From a virus, in the IMG/VR virus record IMGVR_UViG_3300036770_001362, positions 1-28,565 of that record: DNA of 28,565 nucleotides; one strand, given 5' to 3'. The position numbers and the translations under genes were made by a program. Within the stretch, counting starts at the first letter, position 1; every line of letters starts with the position of its first letter. The notes under the pieces were generated by a model. The model was not told the origin of the DNA, did no database searches, and saw only the letters and a list, made by a program, of their open reading frames with translations. Below, in pieces: positions 13,401-19,493 of this stretch.

Positions 13401-15207
13401 CTACGGCGTATTGGATTGGAATCTTGCGCCCACGGGCCGTGGTTACCACGTCCTCACGGCCAAGCTGCTCAGGAGCAAAGTCGCCGTAGGCAATGATCGG
13501 TGCGCCATCGGGTGTTCGTGAAAAACCAGCCCGGCCATAGTCAGGCTCACTGGCAATTTTTTCCATTTGCTCCAGGGATGCGGTGCTTGATCGGTCCCGA
13601 TTCTGGAGAACAAACTCTCCCTTTTTGGCTTCTTGTGCAGCCTGGCGCTCCCTGCGCTCCTCGGCTTTCTGTGCCCGTATCTGGTCCTCAACGGTCTGGC
13701 CGGTCGGCGTAACCGGCTCTGTGAATATGTCACCAAACGAGGGCTGGGGTATCTGTCCAGGTTGGACACTTGGCTCAACCGGGGGTGGTAACTGTCCAGC
13801 TTGGACACTTGGGGCTAACTGTCCAGGTTGGACACTTAGCTGCTCAATCTGACCAAGGATCTCTTGCTCACGGCGGTCCAGCTCTTGGAAGGCCGGATCG
13901 TCTGGGGTGAGCATCGGGTCCATCCGGGCAGCACGAACCTGAGCCAGCTGATCCGTCAGTGACTTGGTCTGGGGTGTGGCCGGTGCTTGCTGGGCGATCT
14001 GCTCAACCGTGGGCGGAACCTCAATGACTTCTTCCTCTTCCACGACTTGCTCGACTGGAGCGGGTGTAACCGGGGGTTGGACCGCAGCAGGCGCTGGGGG
14101 CAACGGAGGTTGCGGCTGAGGCTGTACGGCCACCGGGGCAGCAGGAGGAGCTGCGGCAAGTCTTGCCTGGAACTCGGCCTCTTCCTCGGGCGTTAGTGCT
14201 TCTTCTTCTGGAATCACAGCGCCAGGCGGTACACCAGCAGGCGGTGGAGTGGGTTCGGTTTGAGGCTCTGCCTCGGGTTGCTGCGCTTGTTGTGCAGCAC
14301 GTCTTTCCAGGTAACGCCCTGGAGGTGCAAGAACGCCACCAAGCACGGCACCGCCAATGAAACTTTCTAAATACTCATCCCGGGCTGCCTGGTCGGTGAT
14401 ATTAAGACCGGCCTGTAACCGCTCAAGGGATTGTTGGGCTGCTTCGGTCAAACCCTCAACCGTCATTGTTTTACCTGTGGCAAGGGCGTAATCGGCTGCC
14501 ACATCTTTAAGGGCTTTGCTGGCAATTAATTGAGCTTCTTTTTCTGTGAGCGTCTTGCCTGCTTGACCAAAGACGCCACGAATGAATGGCATCATCCTGA
14601 AGCTAACAACATTTAATGCCGCCTGGGGAACCGCAGCTAATGCCGCATTCCCAAGATCCGTCTCTCCAATACTCTTGCCACGAGGATTATCTTCGGTTGG
14701 CTCCATTTGTCGCAGGAGGTTTGTTCCGGTGAACTGGGCTCCTGATGCAAGGCCAGCAGCACCTAACGCAGCAACCGTAGCTGCTGGACCAGTAAAGGGG
14801 AGAGTAAGAGCTGCTCCAGCAGCCGCTACAGGCAAAGCCATGAATGGCAAAGATTGACCAAGAAGCTCAAGAGTTTTAGTAACAGGAGCCTCTAAAAAGC
14901 CTTCTTCGGTTGGCTTAAATACTCGTTGTTGATAAGCCTGCTCTTCTTCAATAGCTTTTTGAGCCGCCGCTTCATCCATGAGGCCGGTTCGACCAGCTAA
15001 GGCATACCCTGCTTCTTGAGCTAATGAGACTCCAGACTTAAGCGCAGGCACGAACACATCACCAGATTCTGGCCCAAAGCCAATACGCTGGGAGAAATCC
15101 TCAAACGGTATGTCGGAGTAAAACCGCCGGTGTAATCCCCTGGCTAGATCTTCATCCGAAATGTCGTTGTACTGAGGATACTGCTTACGAAAATCCTCAA
15201 GACGCAT
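4423..15207 (-). CDS. Giant polyvalent virion protein (3,594 aa) with ParB-like and two zincin domains
   Basis: One uninterrupted frame of 3,594 residues. Order: N-terminal helical region starting MRLEDFRKQYPQYNDIS; hydrophobic Ala/Gly segment about 105-165; Pro/Glu-rich linker about 305-520; DdrB-like ParB domain about 540-885 with AIAGNGRITGL (AGNGR at 634-638); Glu/Ala coiled coil about 950-1005; several unassigned domains; zincin 1 with HELGH (1847-1851) and third ligand E1927; a domain ending near 2240; zincin 2 with HELVH (2435-2439) and third ligand E2512; a Lys/Glu coiled coil near 2750-2840; and a C-terminal LPD38-like region with a membrane segment about 3270-3292. This layout is that of phage polyvalent proteins, which are thought to be packaged and injected with DNA. 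It ends the chain of internal virion genes, starts 1 nt after the preceding gene, and overlaps rusA tail to tail. Function is inferred. Confidence 0.85.
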   Translation of the reverse strand: MRLEDFRKQYPQYNDISDEDLARGLHRRFYSDIPFEDFSQRIGFGPESGDVFVPALKSGVSLAQEAGYALAGRTGLMDEAAAQKAIEEEQAYQQRVFKPTEEGFLEAPVTKTLELLGQSLPFMALPVAAAGAALTLPFTGPAATVAALGAAGLASGAQFTGTNLLRQMEPTEDNPRGKSIGETDLGNAALAAVPQAALNVVSFRMMPFIRGVFGQAGKTLTEKEAQLIASKALKDVAADYALATGKTMTVEGLTEAAQQSLERLQAGLNITDQAARDEYLESFIGGAVLGGVLAPPGRYLERRAAQQAQQPEAEPQTEPTPPPAGVPPGAVIPEEEALTPEEEAEFQARLAAAPPAAPVAVQPQPQPPLPPAPAAVQPPVTPAPVEQVVEEEEVIEVPPTVEQIAQQAPATPQTKSLTDQLAQVRAARMDPMLTPDDPAFQELDRREQEILGQIEQLSVQPGQLAPSVQAGQLPPPVEPSVQPGQIPQPSFGDIFTEPVTPTGQTVEDQIRAQKAEERRERQAAQEAKKGEFVLQNRDRSSTASLEQMEKIASEPDYGRAGFSRTPDGAPIIAYGDFAPEQLGREDVVTTARGRKIPIQYAVVEADEVITSNDMRGTPDTRYGNKEVPGPRAIAGNGRITGLQEAFNRGTATPYVEQMEGDASMHGVSPDVIASMKKPILVRVMPQEGLTRDIGDELNMSSMLELSPVEQARNDLNRVDLEALEFGEDGEVTNASLGQFINAQPIEERAKLVDRGLPTKQARQRLENAIFAQAYNDDDLIAMFAQTDDPEAKLVVNALAQVAPQMAQLEGAGDLDIRDIVTDAAKIIISGKRRGLKMREIATQVDMTVDPDTRIIVELFAANPRSNKGAIEALRNAATTAYNESLRPEEGLFGVEPKMERREIVERMRRGDEPTRTEDVAAAQRPGPAPSDVERQAEPSPAAVPPQDQGFELTGQTPEELAELQRRELSGEAEAERERLEAEEAARAAAEAERKIADQKRETFELAPPPSAPTVRAAAPSGDLFGTKGITEQPTRAPRRVGAEPSPIEQMAEDAREAEELGPAQKVLDEFVESISRGSGKRRFETPDETTILTEETWDGDTTLKRVEFDAIVSLATKTDSKRGAKYSILIKNTPTESITLTFQPRGLKPLDRRVDVNYVYSKTTLDTDVPPLEDAITERMRQLGVADFDDASKKVQEAYGVSKPVADAYIRAVRKQAEAIAKISYGKAPSSDFQEAYDEAQKLLNRIKGISKRKEAEAEKPKDDVQTRTIYRTGPSFMDDLGPNVTAADVVRYEQEELGNQDLRVVTDADLSKISTSKLEWVTFDRKDAEQYLPEDADPEDTTEITSRKETFRVLAQDSDGGYLIERVSVAEVKPKAKKEEKPAEVQTWDVFYTGTTNLAAENVEAPSAQKAKEIAAEKEGLKSIARLTAKKKDKKLTGAYVLAIREQNAADKFIDSVMEQFGLTKDQAQTALNRLLKEKVVSLDPVVGQFKLKDGRFWDKEVMRRAAGLEEAKPTEQPPTAGQQKNLDYWKANVEPVLRSYFEAYNDVGVERLEDANIKPKGISATEWLLQLRDQKSIFVQGRKTSQTGLQMLSKKDLWPTKTGDGEVLRKAMLKAIQALNKAPGYNSNWITSLEGDISARKRQQKEEDEGWEFMLKGTEDEQKGVRAVARQVGGQPVYFDPETNIGLVRGYGEEAGTPIYAVTMGNRYSENDVEVTTATPFLPYKAKLIEIKNQLEKEAEQKHKDDPFITFKNGIAMSSDIEQSTGEIFKEWKSMLGLGNVNIYLSTFEDAKKNVDNFTGPHRVIGSGLLKSLTGGRMRRMPDGSYFILFEKSTSKTAVLEMFAHELGHVHEREAYNNAPQELKDKLKEAYEKWVTQRQGKTAREAIEMLRAKTTAQTTKIGVDITTVRELDRADPRRYWSSFSEWYADQVSRWAVTDEKPVGVVEKFFARLGAALRRFYQGLKGQGYLPDETFVQYLKQVKPTIVETIPGPVKDPVNQDMSSKMQTDLFGSPKEAKDIGEAMEVKGKKLPPGRSPELTAAAQAVKAGTMTAEEYNKLVDIYKPIPLYAEPLKPATSEQVFDALDVKKREQINPEIPNGTKVGLRLDIPAFNRKGVFVVSIHQKRTASAPGKVIGYGSVAKAKNVTFGLGNQLKALEIAAGSAKDALQTMEGEYVNTTPEQAFAEAQRAIKDPNYVQIGIDPTRHAYFYDRRTTLPVVAAEEVIQIGNMILAKKPTFGSKADFLYNIDASEVAGDTQPADMSFLDRLRKEDSAKRDQERKESIAYYASIRQKQASLMKQVAQYGSTLDIQRQLTNLNEIAKTLKEDIDLDRQPTYSAENFMRQARAALDGTAPYKEQAIDPDVFAVIQAVYMDDPKLLEGLRLSIKPEFNARDEELRKAFGLKASAGAFETTRRIVHLYTGTKGVREPSTIRHELVHTLEQMMTGKQRQAVINSYLNALQKAIRQNKDPKAQKFFENVLAFHNNPSEKAAKEVERSLPSLDLYQFVNASEYWAVNAEKLMAQRLGVPWDRFKKAVRKIFQKLKSFFGFDDGFAVHEVFDQIMSGSKKRLDRESLAAYMGAGNGEFTFLKNVEEDAELVRRHQLSDTPMLDHSPVKRMMINGVSFAKDEFKNMAENPSDALRMMFNSLNRGVMYLRNKFVWFGSGINEADRIRYSGQVKTAEGLATASLALDNMLRGGNIATQTLFLGGVEFNDKTLQYTAVRKEKNMTKVYEAEAKIKERLGEQLGTNIIQGYLEAKRSRSIKDEVVERQKAFDKINEQYENEKKEVKRIEKDPTATDKDIEKAKRELRKTFRIFLDEKKSFQDMKQLAEEKVVMSDIAIDEFIAREEAHPELREIMDNFTAVNQNLLKFWRNVGLLSEARYNALASIKDYVPWYRIMNDEVDVHSPLQATTRSATNIGREKLFRSGKPSVINDFIVEENQDVFRIQPGRVNAVKLNDVRLKPEDYEVSANGEVRLKVDYRPGDVVVIETQREIENMIDNMTRNVMRMTMNGLRQYAAQRIVSEYATRDIKGQIMIFPKVDREKGRFDFIHNGRRYIVEIQDPLIAEAAYGMETVGMEMWKPLAAAANFTRRTITLSPVFQLKQVFKDAPTAALVTGVQRPDILMGGVYKGFIDAVRDSDPAAGILRSAGIGGFYSPARTPEADVKRQIGIINNNTFDYVMKALDHWGDSSDMAQRIAIYNRVMKETGDEALAMYQASNVINFLRHGSGQLAQALVKTVPFLNAYAQSIDVLYNALIGGGLRGKDRAAALKQLAFTGSLLAGTAILYTLLVGDDDDYKKLDDQTKVRNLIIPGTDVILPMNTSAAFFFKAIPELVVNKIINEGTANEVDAARLRTALKESAIDLLLGPTPIPSAVKPFIEISLDYNFFTSRPITPRGMENLDAYQQYDMRTSEAAKLLSGLTGTEANRLLNPMEADHLVRSIFGTAGAMVAWSSNVIGEGSSFRPEMTIKEFPVVGAFLRPEVPRGREDLFYRLKDATDRKYNTFNRIIQRGDFAEADRYLQRYPNLIAYYDYTTQMANDLKDINSAIRFIAEVKDPSYSAERKRTEIQELMVLKQEVLEGIEQFRKEAYAE
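8548..8561. repeat. 14-bp perfect palindrome CACTACCGGTAGTG, copy 2
   Basis: Identical to the copy in ERF. Here it is read in a different frame, as Leu-Pro-Val-Val, so protein similarity does not explain the match. A possible protein-binding site or modification target. Confidence 0.7.
13753..13837. repeat. Three 19-bp repeats with a TGTCCA-N3-TGGACA palindrome core
   Basis: Three near-identical 19-bp units on the plus strand, CTGTCCAGGTTGGACACTT at 13753-13771, 13792-13810 and 13819-13837; the middle one has GCT for GGT in the centre. Each encodes SVQPGQ or SVQAGQ in the Pro-rich linker of the giant protein. Unit spacing is irregular (39 then 27 bp start to start, both multiples of three), so the reading frame is kept. 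They may have arisen by local duplication. Confidence 0.75.
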
Positions 15208-15208
15208 T

Positions 15209-16585
15209 TTAAGGTGTCCTTAAACCAAGGGGATCGTTGCCTGCTCCACTAGCCATGCCGCCGGCACCAGCACCCAGTCGATAACGAACGTACTCCTCAA
15301 CCGTGTTGATACCCTGTTGGCGTAACCGCATGCGATCCATAGGCTTCATGTCGCCCCACTCTTTTTCCACAATGGCCGGAGTTAAAGCGCCGGTCTTGGA
15401 GACGCCAAAGTATTTCTCAGCAAACTCCTGGCGCTTCGGATCGCCACTGAGGTAATCCTCTCGCATCTGTTCGTAGGTTGAGGATCGTGTCTGAGCTTCA
15501 ACGATCTGACGGGCCCGGTCATCTGACATAAGTTTGTCGGCCAGCTGAGCCTTGCGATCAGCCATCTTGTCACTGGCTGCGTTGTACCGATCCACAGCCG
15601 ACTGATAATCCTTGCTGGCTGCACTGGCCACACCCATGTTGATCTCATTCTGAGCCTGCATGAGCTGACGGGAGGCATTGGTTAACTCTCGTTCTGTCTT
15701 CTGTAAATCCTTGATGTCCGAGGCAAACCCCTGCATCGCCTGCGTTGCGCCTTTGCCGATGTTTTCGAATGCGTTCGGAGATGTCCCCGCCATGATGGCA
15801 AGACCAGCTTCGATGATCCGCATGTTCTTCGCTTCGTCACGCCTACCACCTAATGCTTCTTTCTCAGCTGCGATTTCTGCGGCTTGTTGAGCTGCAAGAT
15901 CAAGATTGACCCCAGCCCTTTTGAAAAACTCTTGCGTTGAATCCACGTAACTCATCTTATCGCCAGGCGCAGGAGCTCCTCCTTGCTTGCCATAAAGACG
16001 CTCGTACATGGTTTCTGTTTGACTTAGCACCTCGTCAACATCCAAAGGTTTGAATCCACGAGCTGGCTGTGTTGCGCCCAATCCCTGGTCGGCAGTCAAG
16101 CTCACCGTCTCGGTTTCCTCGATCTCCGGAGCAATTCCCATGTCTTGGGTCTGGCCCATGGGGCGTCCCTGGAGAGTCTGTAGCCGCATGGGAAGCTGGC
16201 CGGTCTGCTGATAAAGGATCCGCTCTTCCTCGGTCATCTGGGCTGTGACATCCACGAGGCCCTGGTTCTGGAAGCGAGGCACATAGCCACCACCTTCAAA
16301 GGCTACGATCCCACCGCCTGCCATGCTGGGTTCAAAGTTAATGGGAGCCTGGTCAATCCCGCCGGTGATCGCCTCGGCCTGACCCATAACCTGGTCGGCA
16401 ATCGTCATCTGCGGCTGCTGCATCCCAGCCTGAGCCATCTTCATGCGCTTCTCAAGCTGAACCTTTTCCTCTAAGAGGGGAATACCAATGTAGGCCGGGA
16501 TGGTCCGGTTCTCTAAGGCATCTTCAAGCTGCCGAATGGAGAGCTTTTCTGCCTGGGCAACACGCCCTAGTCCTTGCCCGATCAT
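15209..16585 (-). CDS. Putative internal virion protein with coiled coil (458 aa)
   Basis: A 458-aa protein. The N-terminal 60 residues are helical (SIRQLEDALENRTIPAYIG), then come Gln/Met-rich stretches and a glycine motif, MAGGGIVAFEGGG (about residues 88-100), of the kind seen in other presumed internal proteins of aquatic phages. The middle (about 215-380) is predicted from its heptad pattern to be long helices or coiled coil, with AEIAAEKEALGGRRDEAKN and SRQLMQAQNEINM. The C-terminus is Gly-rich. No enzyme motif is visible. ATGA overlap with the Gln-rich gene before it and a 1-nt gap to the giant gene suggest the products are made together, probably as parts of an ejection apparatus. Confidence 0.65.
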   Translation of the reverse strand: MIGQGLGRVAQAEKLSIRQLEDALENRTIPAYIGIPLLEEKVQLEKRMKMAQAGMQQPQMTIADQVMGQAEAITGGIDQAPINFEPSMAGGGIVAFEGGGYVPRFQNQGLVDVTAQMTEEERILYQQTGQLPMRLQTLQGRPMGQTQDMGIAPEIEETETVSLTADQGLGATQPARGFKPLDVDEVLSQTETMYERLYGKQGGAPAPGDKMSYVDSTQEFFKRAGVNLDLAAQQAAEIAAEKEALGGRRDEAKNMRIIEAGLAIMAGTSPNAFENIGKGATQAMQGFASDIKDLQKTERELTNASRQLMQAQNEINMGVASAASKDYQSAVDRYNAASDKMADRKAQLADKLMSDDRARQIVEAQTRSSTYEQMREDYLSGDPKRQEFAEKYFGVSKTGALTPAIVEKEWGDMKPMDRMRLRQQGINTVEEYVRYRLGAGAGGMASGAGNDPLGLRTP

Positions 16586-17832
16586 GCTGCTTTCCTTCCC
16601 TTGATCTTGTTCATAAGACCAACGTCAATTCCTTCCTCAATCTTACCGCCTTCTTTCTTGCCCAGCTGGCTGAAGCCATAGGCTGCCGTGCCCAGGCCGG
16701 CAAGTTGAGAAATGGGGCTTGGTTGGCCGCCATACTGCTCGACCGTAGTCGTGGGTGTGGCGTAGCCTCGGAGAAGACCGCTGAATTGAGACAGACGCTG
16801 ATACGGGGATTCTTGCGACAAGGCGTAGTTCTGAATGGCCTGGTCAATGATCGCCTGGCGTTGTGCCTGAGGAATCGAGCCCATCTGTTGCTGGAACTCC
16901 AGACGGGCAAGATCGGACGCCTGTTGGGTCTGACCCAATGCACCAAGATTCTGTCCAAGGTTGCCAGCCATACCGTAACCAGTCTGTGCTGCACCAAGGC
17001 CTTGAAGGCCAGCCTGCGCACCCTGGATGCCCAAGCCAGCGCCCTGCATACCAGATGTAACTCCAAACTGTTGAGCTTGGACCGCCTTATCATAAGCCGA
17101 CTGAAGGCCCTGCGTTTGGATGTCGCTAAGCTGCTTATTAAGAGCTGCTTCTCGCTGAGTTTGAGCCAGGGTCTGACGGGCACCACCGTAGGTGCCTTGA
17201 CGGGCGGCCTGAAGATTCGCACCGAGCTGAGCTCTTTGAGCATCCTCAATTGCCTTGGTCTTAGCCATCTCTGTCACACCTTGTTGATAGGGTGACATGT
17301 AGGCCTGAACCGCACGGGGGTCTGTGGCCATCTGGCCGTAGGAGAATCCGATGCCCTGACCGTACAAACCAGACTGTTGTCCCTGCTGGCCATATTGATA
17401 GGCGGGAAACGTGGATTCCAAAGCGCCTTGACCGGCTGCACCCATCAGTTGGCCGGCAGCTCCAAATGCGCCAGGACGCTCAAGATTGGCTGTCTCTGTA
17501 AAGACTTGTTCCTGTTGAGGAGTAAACCCAGCTACGTATTGGGTTGGATCCTGACTATAAGGTTGGAACGGTTTAACTCCAGTGATGTCATAGATCGTCT
17601 CTGTACCGCCATCTAGTTTGCTGACCTGCCTGGGTGTGGTCTGAAAGTATTCCTGTGTCGCTGCACCCAAAAGAGCTTCAGTCTGGGGACGAAGCCACTC
17701 CGGGATGTTGGACTGGGTAACCGTGCTTTGCGTGGTGCCACCACCGCCGCCGCCCTCAAGCGTCATGCCGGATCGACCGTTGCGGGGCTGGAAAGCCCGT
17801 TCGGGGAGCATTGAAAAGTGGTCGTATTTCAT
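16582..17832 (-). CDS. Gln/Ala/Gly-rich putative internal virion protein (416 aa)
   Basis: A 416-aa protein of low complexity. After an N-terminal linker with six glycines in a row comes IPEWLRPQTEALLGAATQ, then long Gln/Ala/Gly segments. The block AYMSPYQQGVTEMAKTKA followed by ANLQAARQGTYGGARQ looks like the conserved helical core seen in virion proteins of aquatic phages. Approximate repeats of GLGIQGAQAGLQGLGAAQTG type occur at about 255-290. The C-terminus has GKKEGGKIEEGIDVG, echoing the Gly-rich motif of the 458-aa and 287-aa neighbours. No catalytic motif. ATGA overlaps on both sides tie it to the GNAT-like gene and the coiled-coil gene. I infer a structural or ejected protein; the family is not named. 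Confidence 0.6.
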   Translation of the reverse strand: MKYDHFSMLPERAFQPRNGRSGMTLEGGGGGGTTQSTVTQSNIPEWLRPQTEALLGAATQEYFQTTPRQVSKLDGGTETIYDITGVKPFQPYSQDPTQYVAGFTPQQEQVFTETANLERPGAFGAAGQLMGAAGQGALESTFPAYQYGQQGQQSGLYGQGIGFSYGQMATDPRAVQAYMSPYQQGVTEMAKTKAIEDAQRAQLGANLQAARQGTYGGARQTLAQTQREAALNKQLSDIQTQGLQSAYDKAVQAQQFGVTSGMQGAGLGIQGAQAGLQGLGAAQTGYGMAGNLGQNLGALGQTQQASDLARLEFQQQMGSIPQAQRQAIIDQAIQNYALSQESPYQRLSQFSGLLRGYATPTTTVEQYGGQPSPISQLAGLGTAAYGFSQLGKKEGGKIEEGIDVGLMNKIKGRKAA

Positions 17833-18260
17833 AGTTGTACTTCCATCAAAGTAGTGCGTGGCTCAAAGCCGAATCGTTTCCATAAGCGCACGATAGATTC
17901 CCTACCGTATCCTTGGACTTTTGTCGCCCCGCGCTGCCTCAAAATCATTTTCAACTGCTCAAACGTGTCATGGTTTGCTATGAGCCGTCCACCAATTAGT
18001 GTAATGAACGCTACTCGATGCCGGGGGTAGTTCGCAAATGACACGGTTGCGGCCCCCTTAATTTCATTCTCATCATTTGTGGCCACCAGGAGCAGCCACA
18101 TACCACTGGTCAGAAACGCCTGAACGTGATCAATCCCATAACAGTCACTCCATTCTGGCGCATCGTTGTCTTTTGTTAAAGCGTCTTCTAAATAGTCCTT
18201 TACTAACGGCCAAATCTGGTTGATGTAATTCGCATCAACGTGCTGGATCTTTAATGTCAT
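17829..18260 (-). CDS. GNAT-fold-like protein, possibly analogous to T7 gp13
   Basis: A 143-aa protein with a GNAT-like order of elements: helix pair (NYINQIWPLVKDYLEDAL), strand WLLLVATNDENEIKGAATV, strand VAFITLIGG, helix FEQLKMILRQRGA, then GRESIVRLWKRFGFEPR, which resembles the C-terminal N..a...Y.k.GF segment of GNATs. The acetyl-CoA pyrophosphate loop (Q/RxxGxG/A) is not clear, so catalysis may be lost. T7 internal virion protein gp13 is also GNAT-like, and this gene likewise lies among the internal virion genes. Translationally coupled on both sides by ATGA. Function as virion component or as acetyltransferase is not decided by the sequence. Confidence 0.55.
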   Translation of the reverse strand: MTLKIQHVDANYINQIWPLVKDYLEDALTKDNDAPEWSDCYGIDHVQAFLTSGMWLLLVATNDENEIKGAATVSFANYPRHRVAFITLIGGRLIANHDTFEQLKMILRQRGATKVQGYGRESIVRLWKRFGFEPRTTLMEVQL

Positions 18261-19459
18261 GTCGTCCCGGGTACAACAGCTGCAATCCCCTGATCCTCAC
18301 CGGCAGGCGTCTCACCCGGAGCCGTGGGCGGGTTAAACTGGGCTAAATTTGCCAAATCACTTTGGTACTGAACCAAGGTTGGGTCGTAACCTGTGTATGT
18401 CAGGGGAGTGGGTGCGATGCCGGTGTAATCAAAAGGATTAAACCCTGCCTCAAAATATCCACCAAACGGTGCTGGAGTGCCAGGAGTTTGAGCGGCGCCA
18501 TAGTCCACATACTGCTCACCAGAAATCTGAGCAGGCGAACGTGGTGTCCCAGCGTAGTTGATGCCCTCTGTACCAGTGAGATTAACGCCTTCTTTAAGAT
18601 ACTGATATTGAGGAAGATTTGATGCAGCAAGCAAAGCGTTAATCTGTTGCATTTTAGGATTTTTTGAATACCGAACATCAGGGCTTGCTGCGTAAACTTT
18701 GGTCCAATATTCGATGTCTTGTTGTGTCGGCTCATACCCAAGTCGATCTGTGTAAAGAGATCGTACTTCTTGCTCCGACAATAACTCCGGCATTTCGTAG
18801 GTAAACGTGTCCTCACGCTCAAAAGTTGGTGCCCCGCCGCCAAGTGCCTGGATATAACTAAGCTGACCTTTTGATGGAGCTTCGTAATATTGAGCATTAG
18901 GCGCTAGTGTTAACTCAGGAGCGTACAAAGATTGATATGCCAAATCAGCATTGATCTGCTCCATGCTCTTGCCGCTTTGCAAGTAGCCCTGTATGCCGGC
19001 AACATCAGCTGGTCTGTTATAAAACGTCTCAAATGCTGCATTGATCGCTTCAGGAGTTGGGGCTGTGCCACCCTCCTCTAAAGACTTAGCGCCATACAGT
19101 ACATCGTAGTCCACATCCTCACGGACCTGGAGCGTATCAAAAAAAGGATTTCGTTCTAAAACTGTACCCGCAGGTGCCGGCTGGAAGACCGGTGCATTGT
19201 AATCAATGGGTGTGTAAGAGGATCTTGGTGTCTCAGCTGCGGCGACCTCATAATTTCCTTGACTTGCAGCGGCTTGTGATGCAGCGGCTTGCGAGGCCAC
19301 CATGGCATTAGCCATCTGTGCGCCTGGATCGGGAGAGTAAATAACATCTGGGTTACTAACAGCCCAGTCAGCCCACTCGTTAATCTGAGCGTCGGTATAC
19401 CCACCTGCCGGTGCGTTGGCCGTAGCAATTGCAACTGCTTGGTCTCGACTAATCGTCAT
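18257..19459 (-). CDS. Putative virion protein with three DUF4214-like segments (400 aa)
   Basis: A 400-aa protein. Three segments resemble the DUF4214 repeat: residues 21-56 (YTDAQINEWADWAVSNPDV), about 133-173 (FETFYNRPADVAGIQGYL) and about 228-275 (LYTDRLGYEPTQQDIEYW). The first and third also share a tail of the type Y-S-x-x-P-x-x-Q-x-x-x-A-x-x-A-S. The rest is Pro/Tyr/Ala-rich and probably extended. DUF4214 occurs in secreted and surface proteins of bacteria; in a phage it more likely serves as a structural repeat. The gene follows the 105-aa DUF4214 gene after a 34-bp gap that contains a strong hairpin, and is ATGA-coupled to the GNAT-like gene. Function unknown. Confidence 0.6.
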   Translation of the reverse strand: MTISRDQAVAIATANAPAGGYTDAQINEWADWAVSNPDVIYSPDPGAQMANAMVASQAAASQAAASQGNYEVAAAETPRSSYTPIDYNAPVFQPAPAGTVLERNPFFDTLQVREDVDYDVLYGAKSLEEGGTAPTPEAINAAFETFYNRPADVAGIQGYLQSGKSMEQINADLAYQSLYAPELTLAPNAQYYEAPSKGQLSYIQALGGGAPTFEREDTFTYEMPELLSEQEVRSLYTDRLGYEPTQQDIEYWTKVYAASPDVRYSKNPKMQQINALLAASNLPQYQYLKEGVNLTGTEGINYAGTPRSPAQISGEQYVDYGAAQTPGTPAPFGGYFEAGFNPFDYTGIAPTPLTYTGYDPTLVQYQSDLANLAQFNPPTAPGETPAGEDQGIAAVVPGTT

Positions 19460-19468
19460 GTTTACTCA

Positions 19469-19484
19469 GCCCCCCGAAGGGGGC
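19469..19484 (-). promoter_or_regulatory. GC-only hairpin with UUCG loop before the 400-aa gene
   Basis: On the minus strand GCCCCC-TTCG-GGGGGC forms a perfect six-pair GC stem closed by the very stable C(UUCG)G tetraloop. It lies between the stop of the DUF4214 gene and the ATG at 19459. A GGAGG overlaps the 5' side of the stem, about 25 nt before the ATG, and no U-tract follows. It could stabilise the upstream mRNA end, reduce translation of the 400-aa gene, or bring the GGAGG closer to the start. Confidence 0.6.
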
Positions 19485-19493
19485 CTCCATTAG

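Noticed and set aside
13753-13837. Possible CRISPR array from three spaced repeats
   Set aside because: Only three 19-bp units with irregular, frame-preserving spacing inside a coding sequence and no cas genes; a coding repeat explains them.
19469-19484. Rho-independent terminator
   Set aside because: The stem is strong but no run of T follows it on the minus strand, so I list it as a regulatory hairpin.
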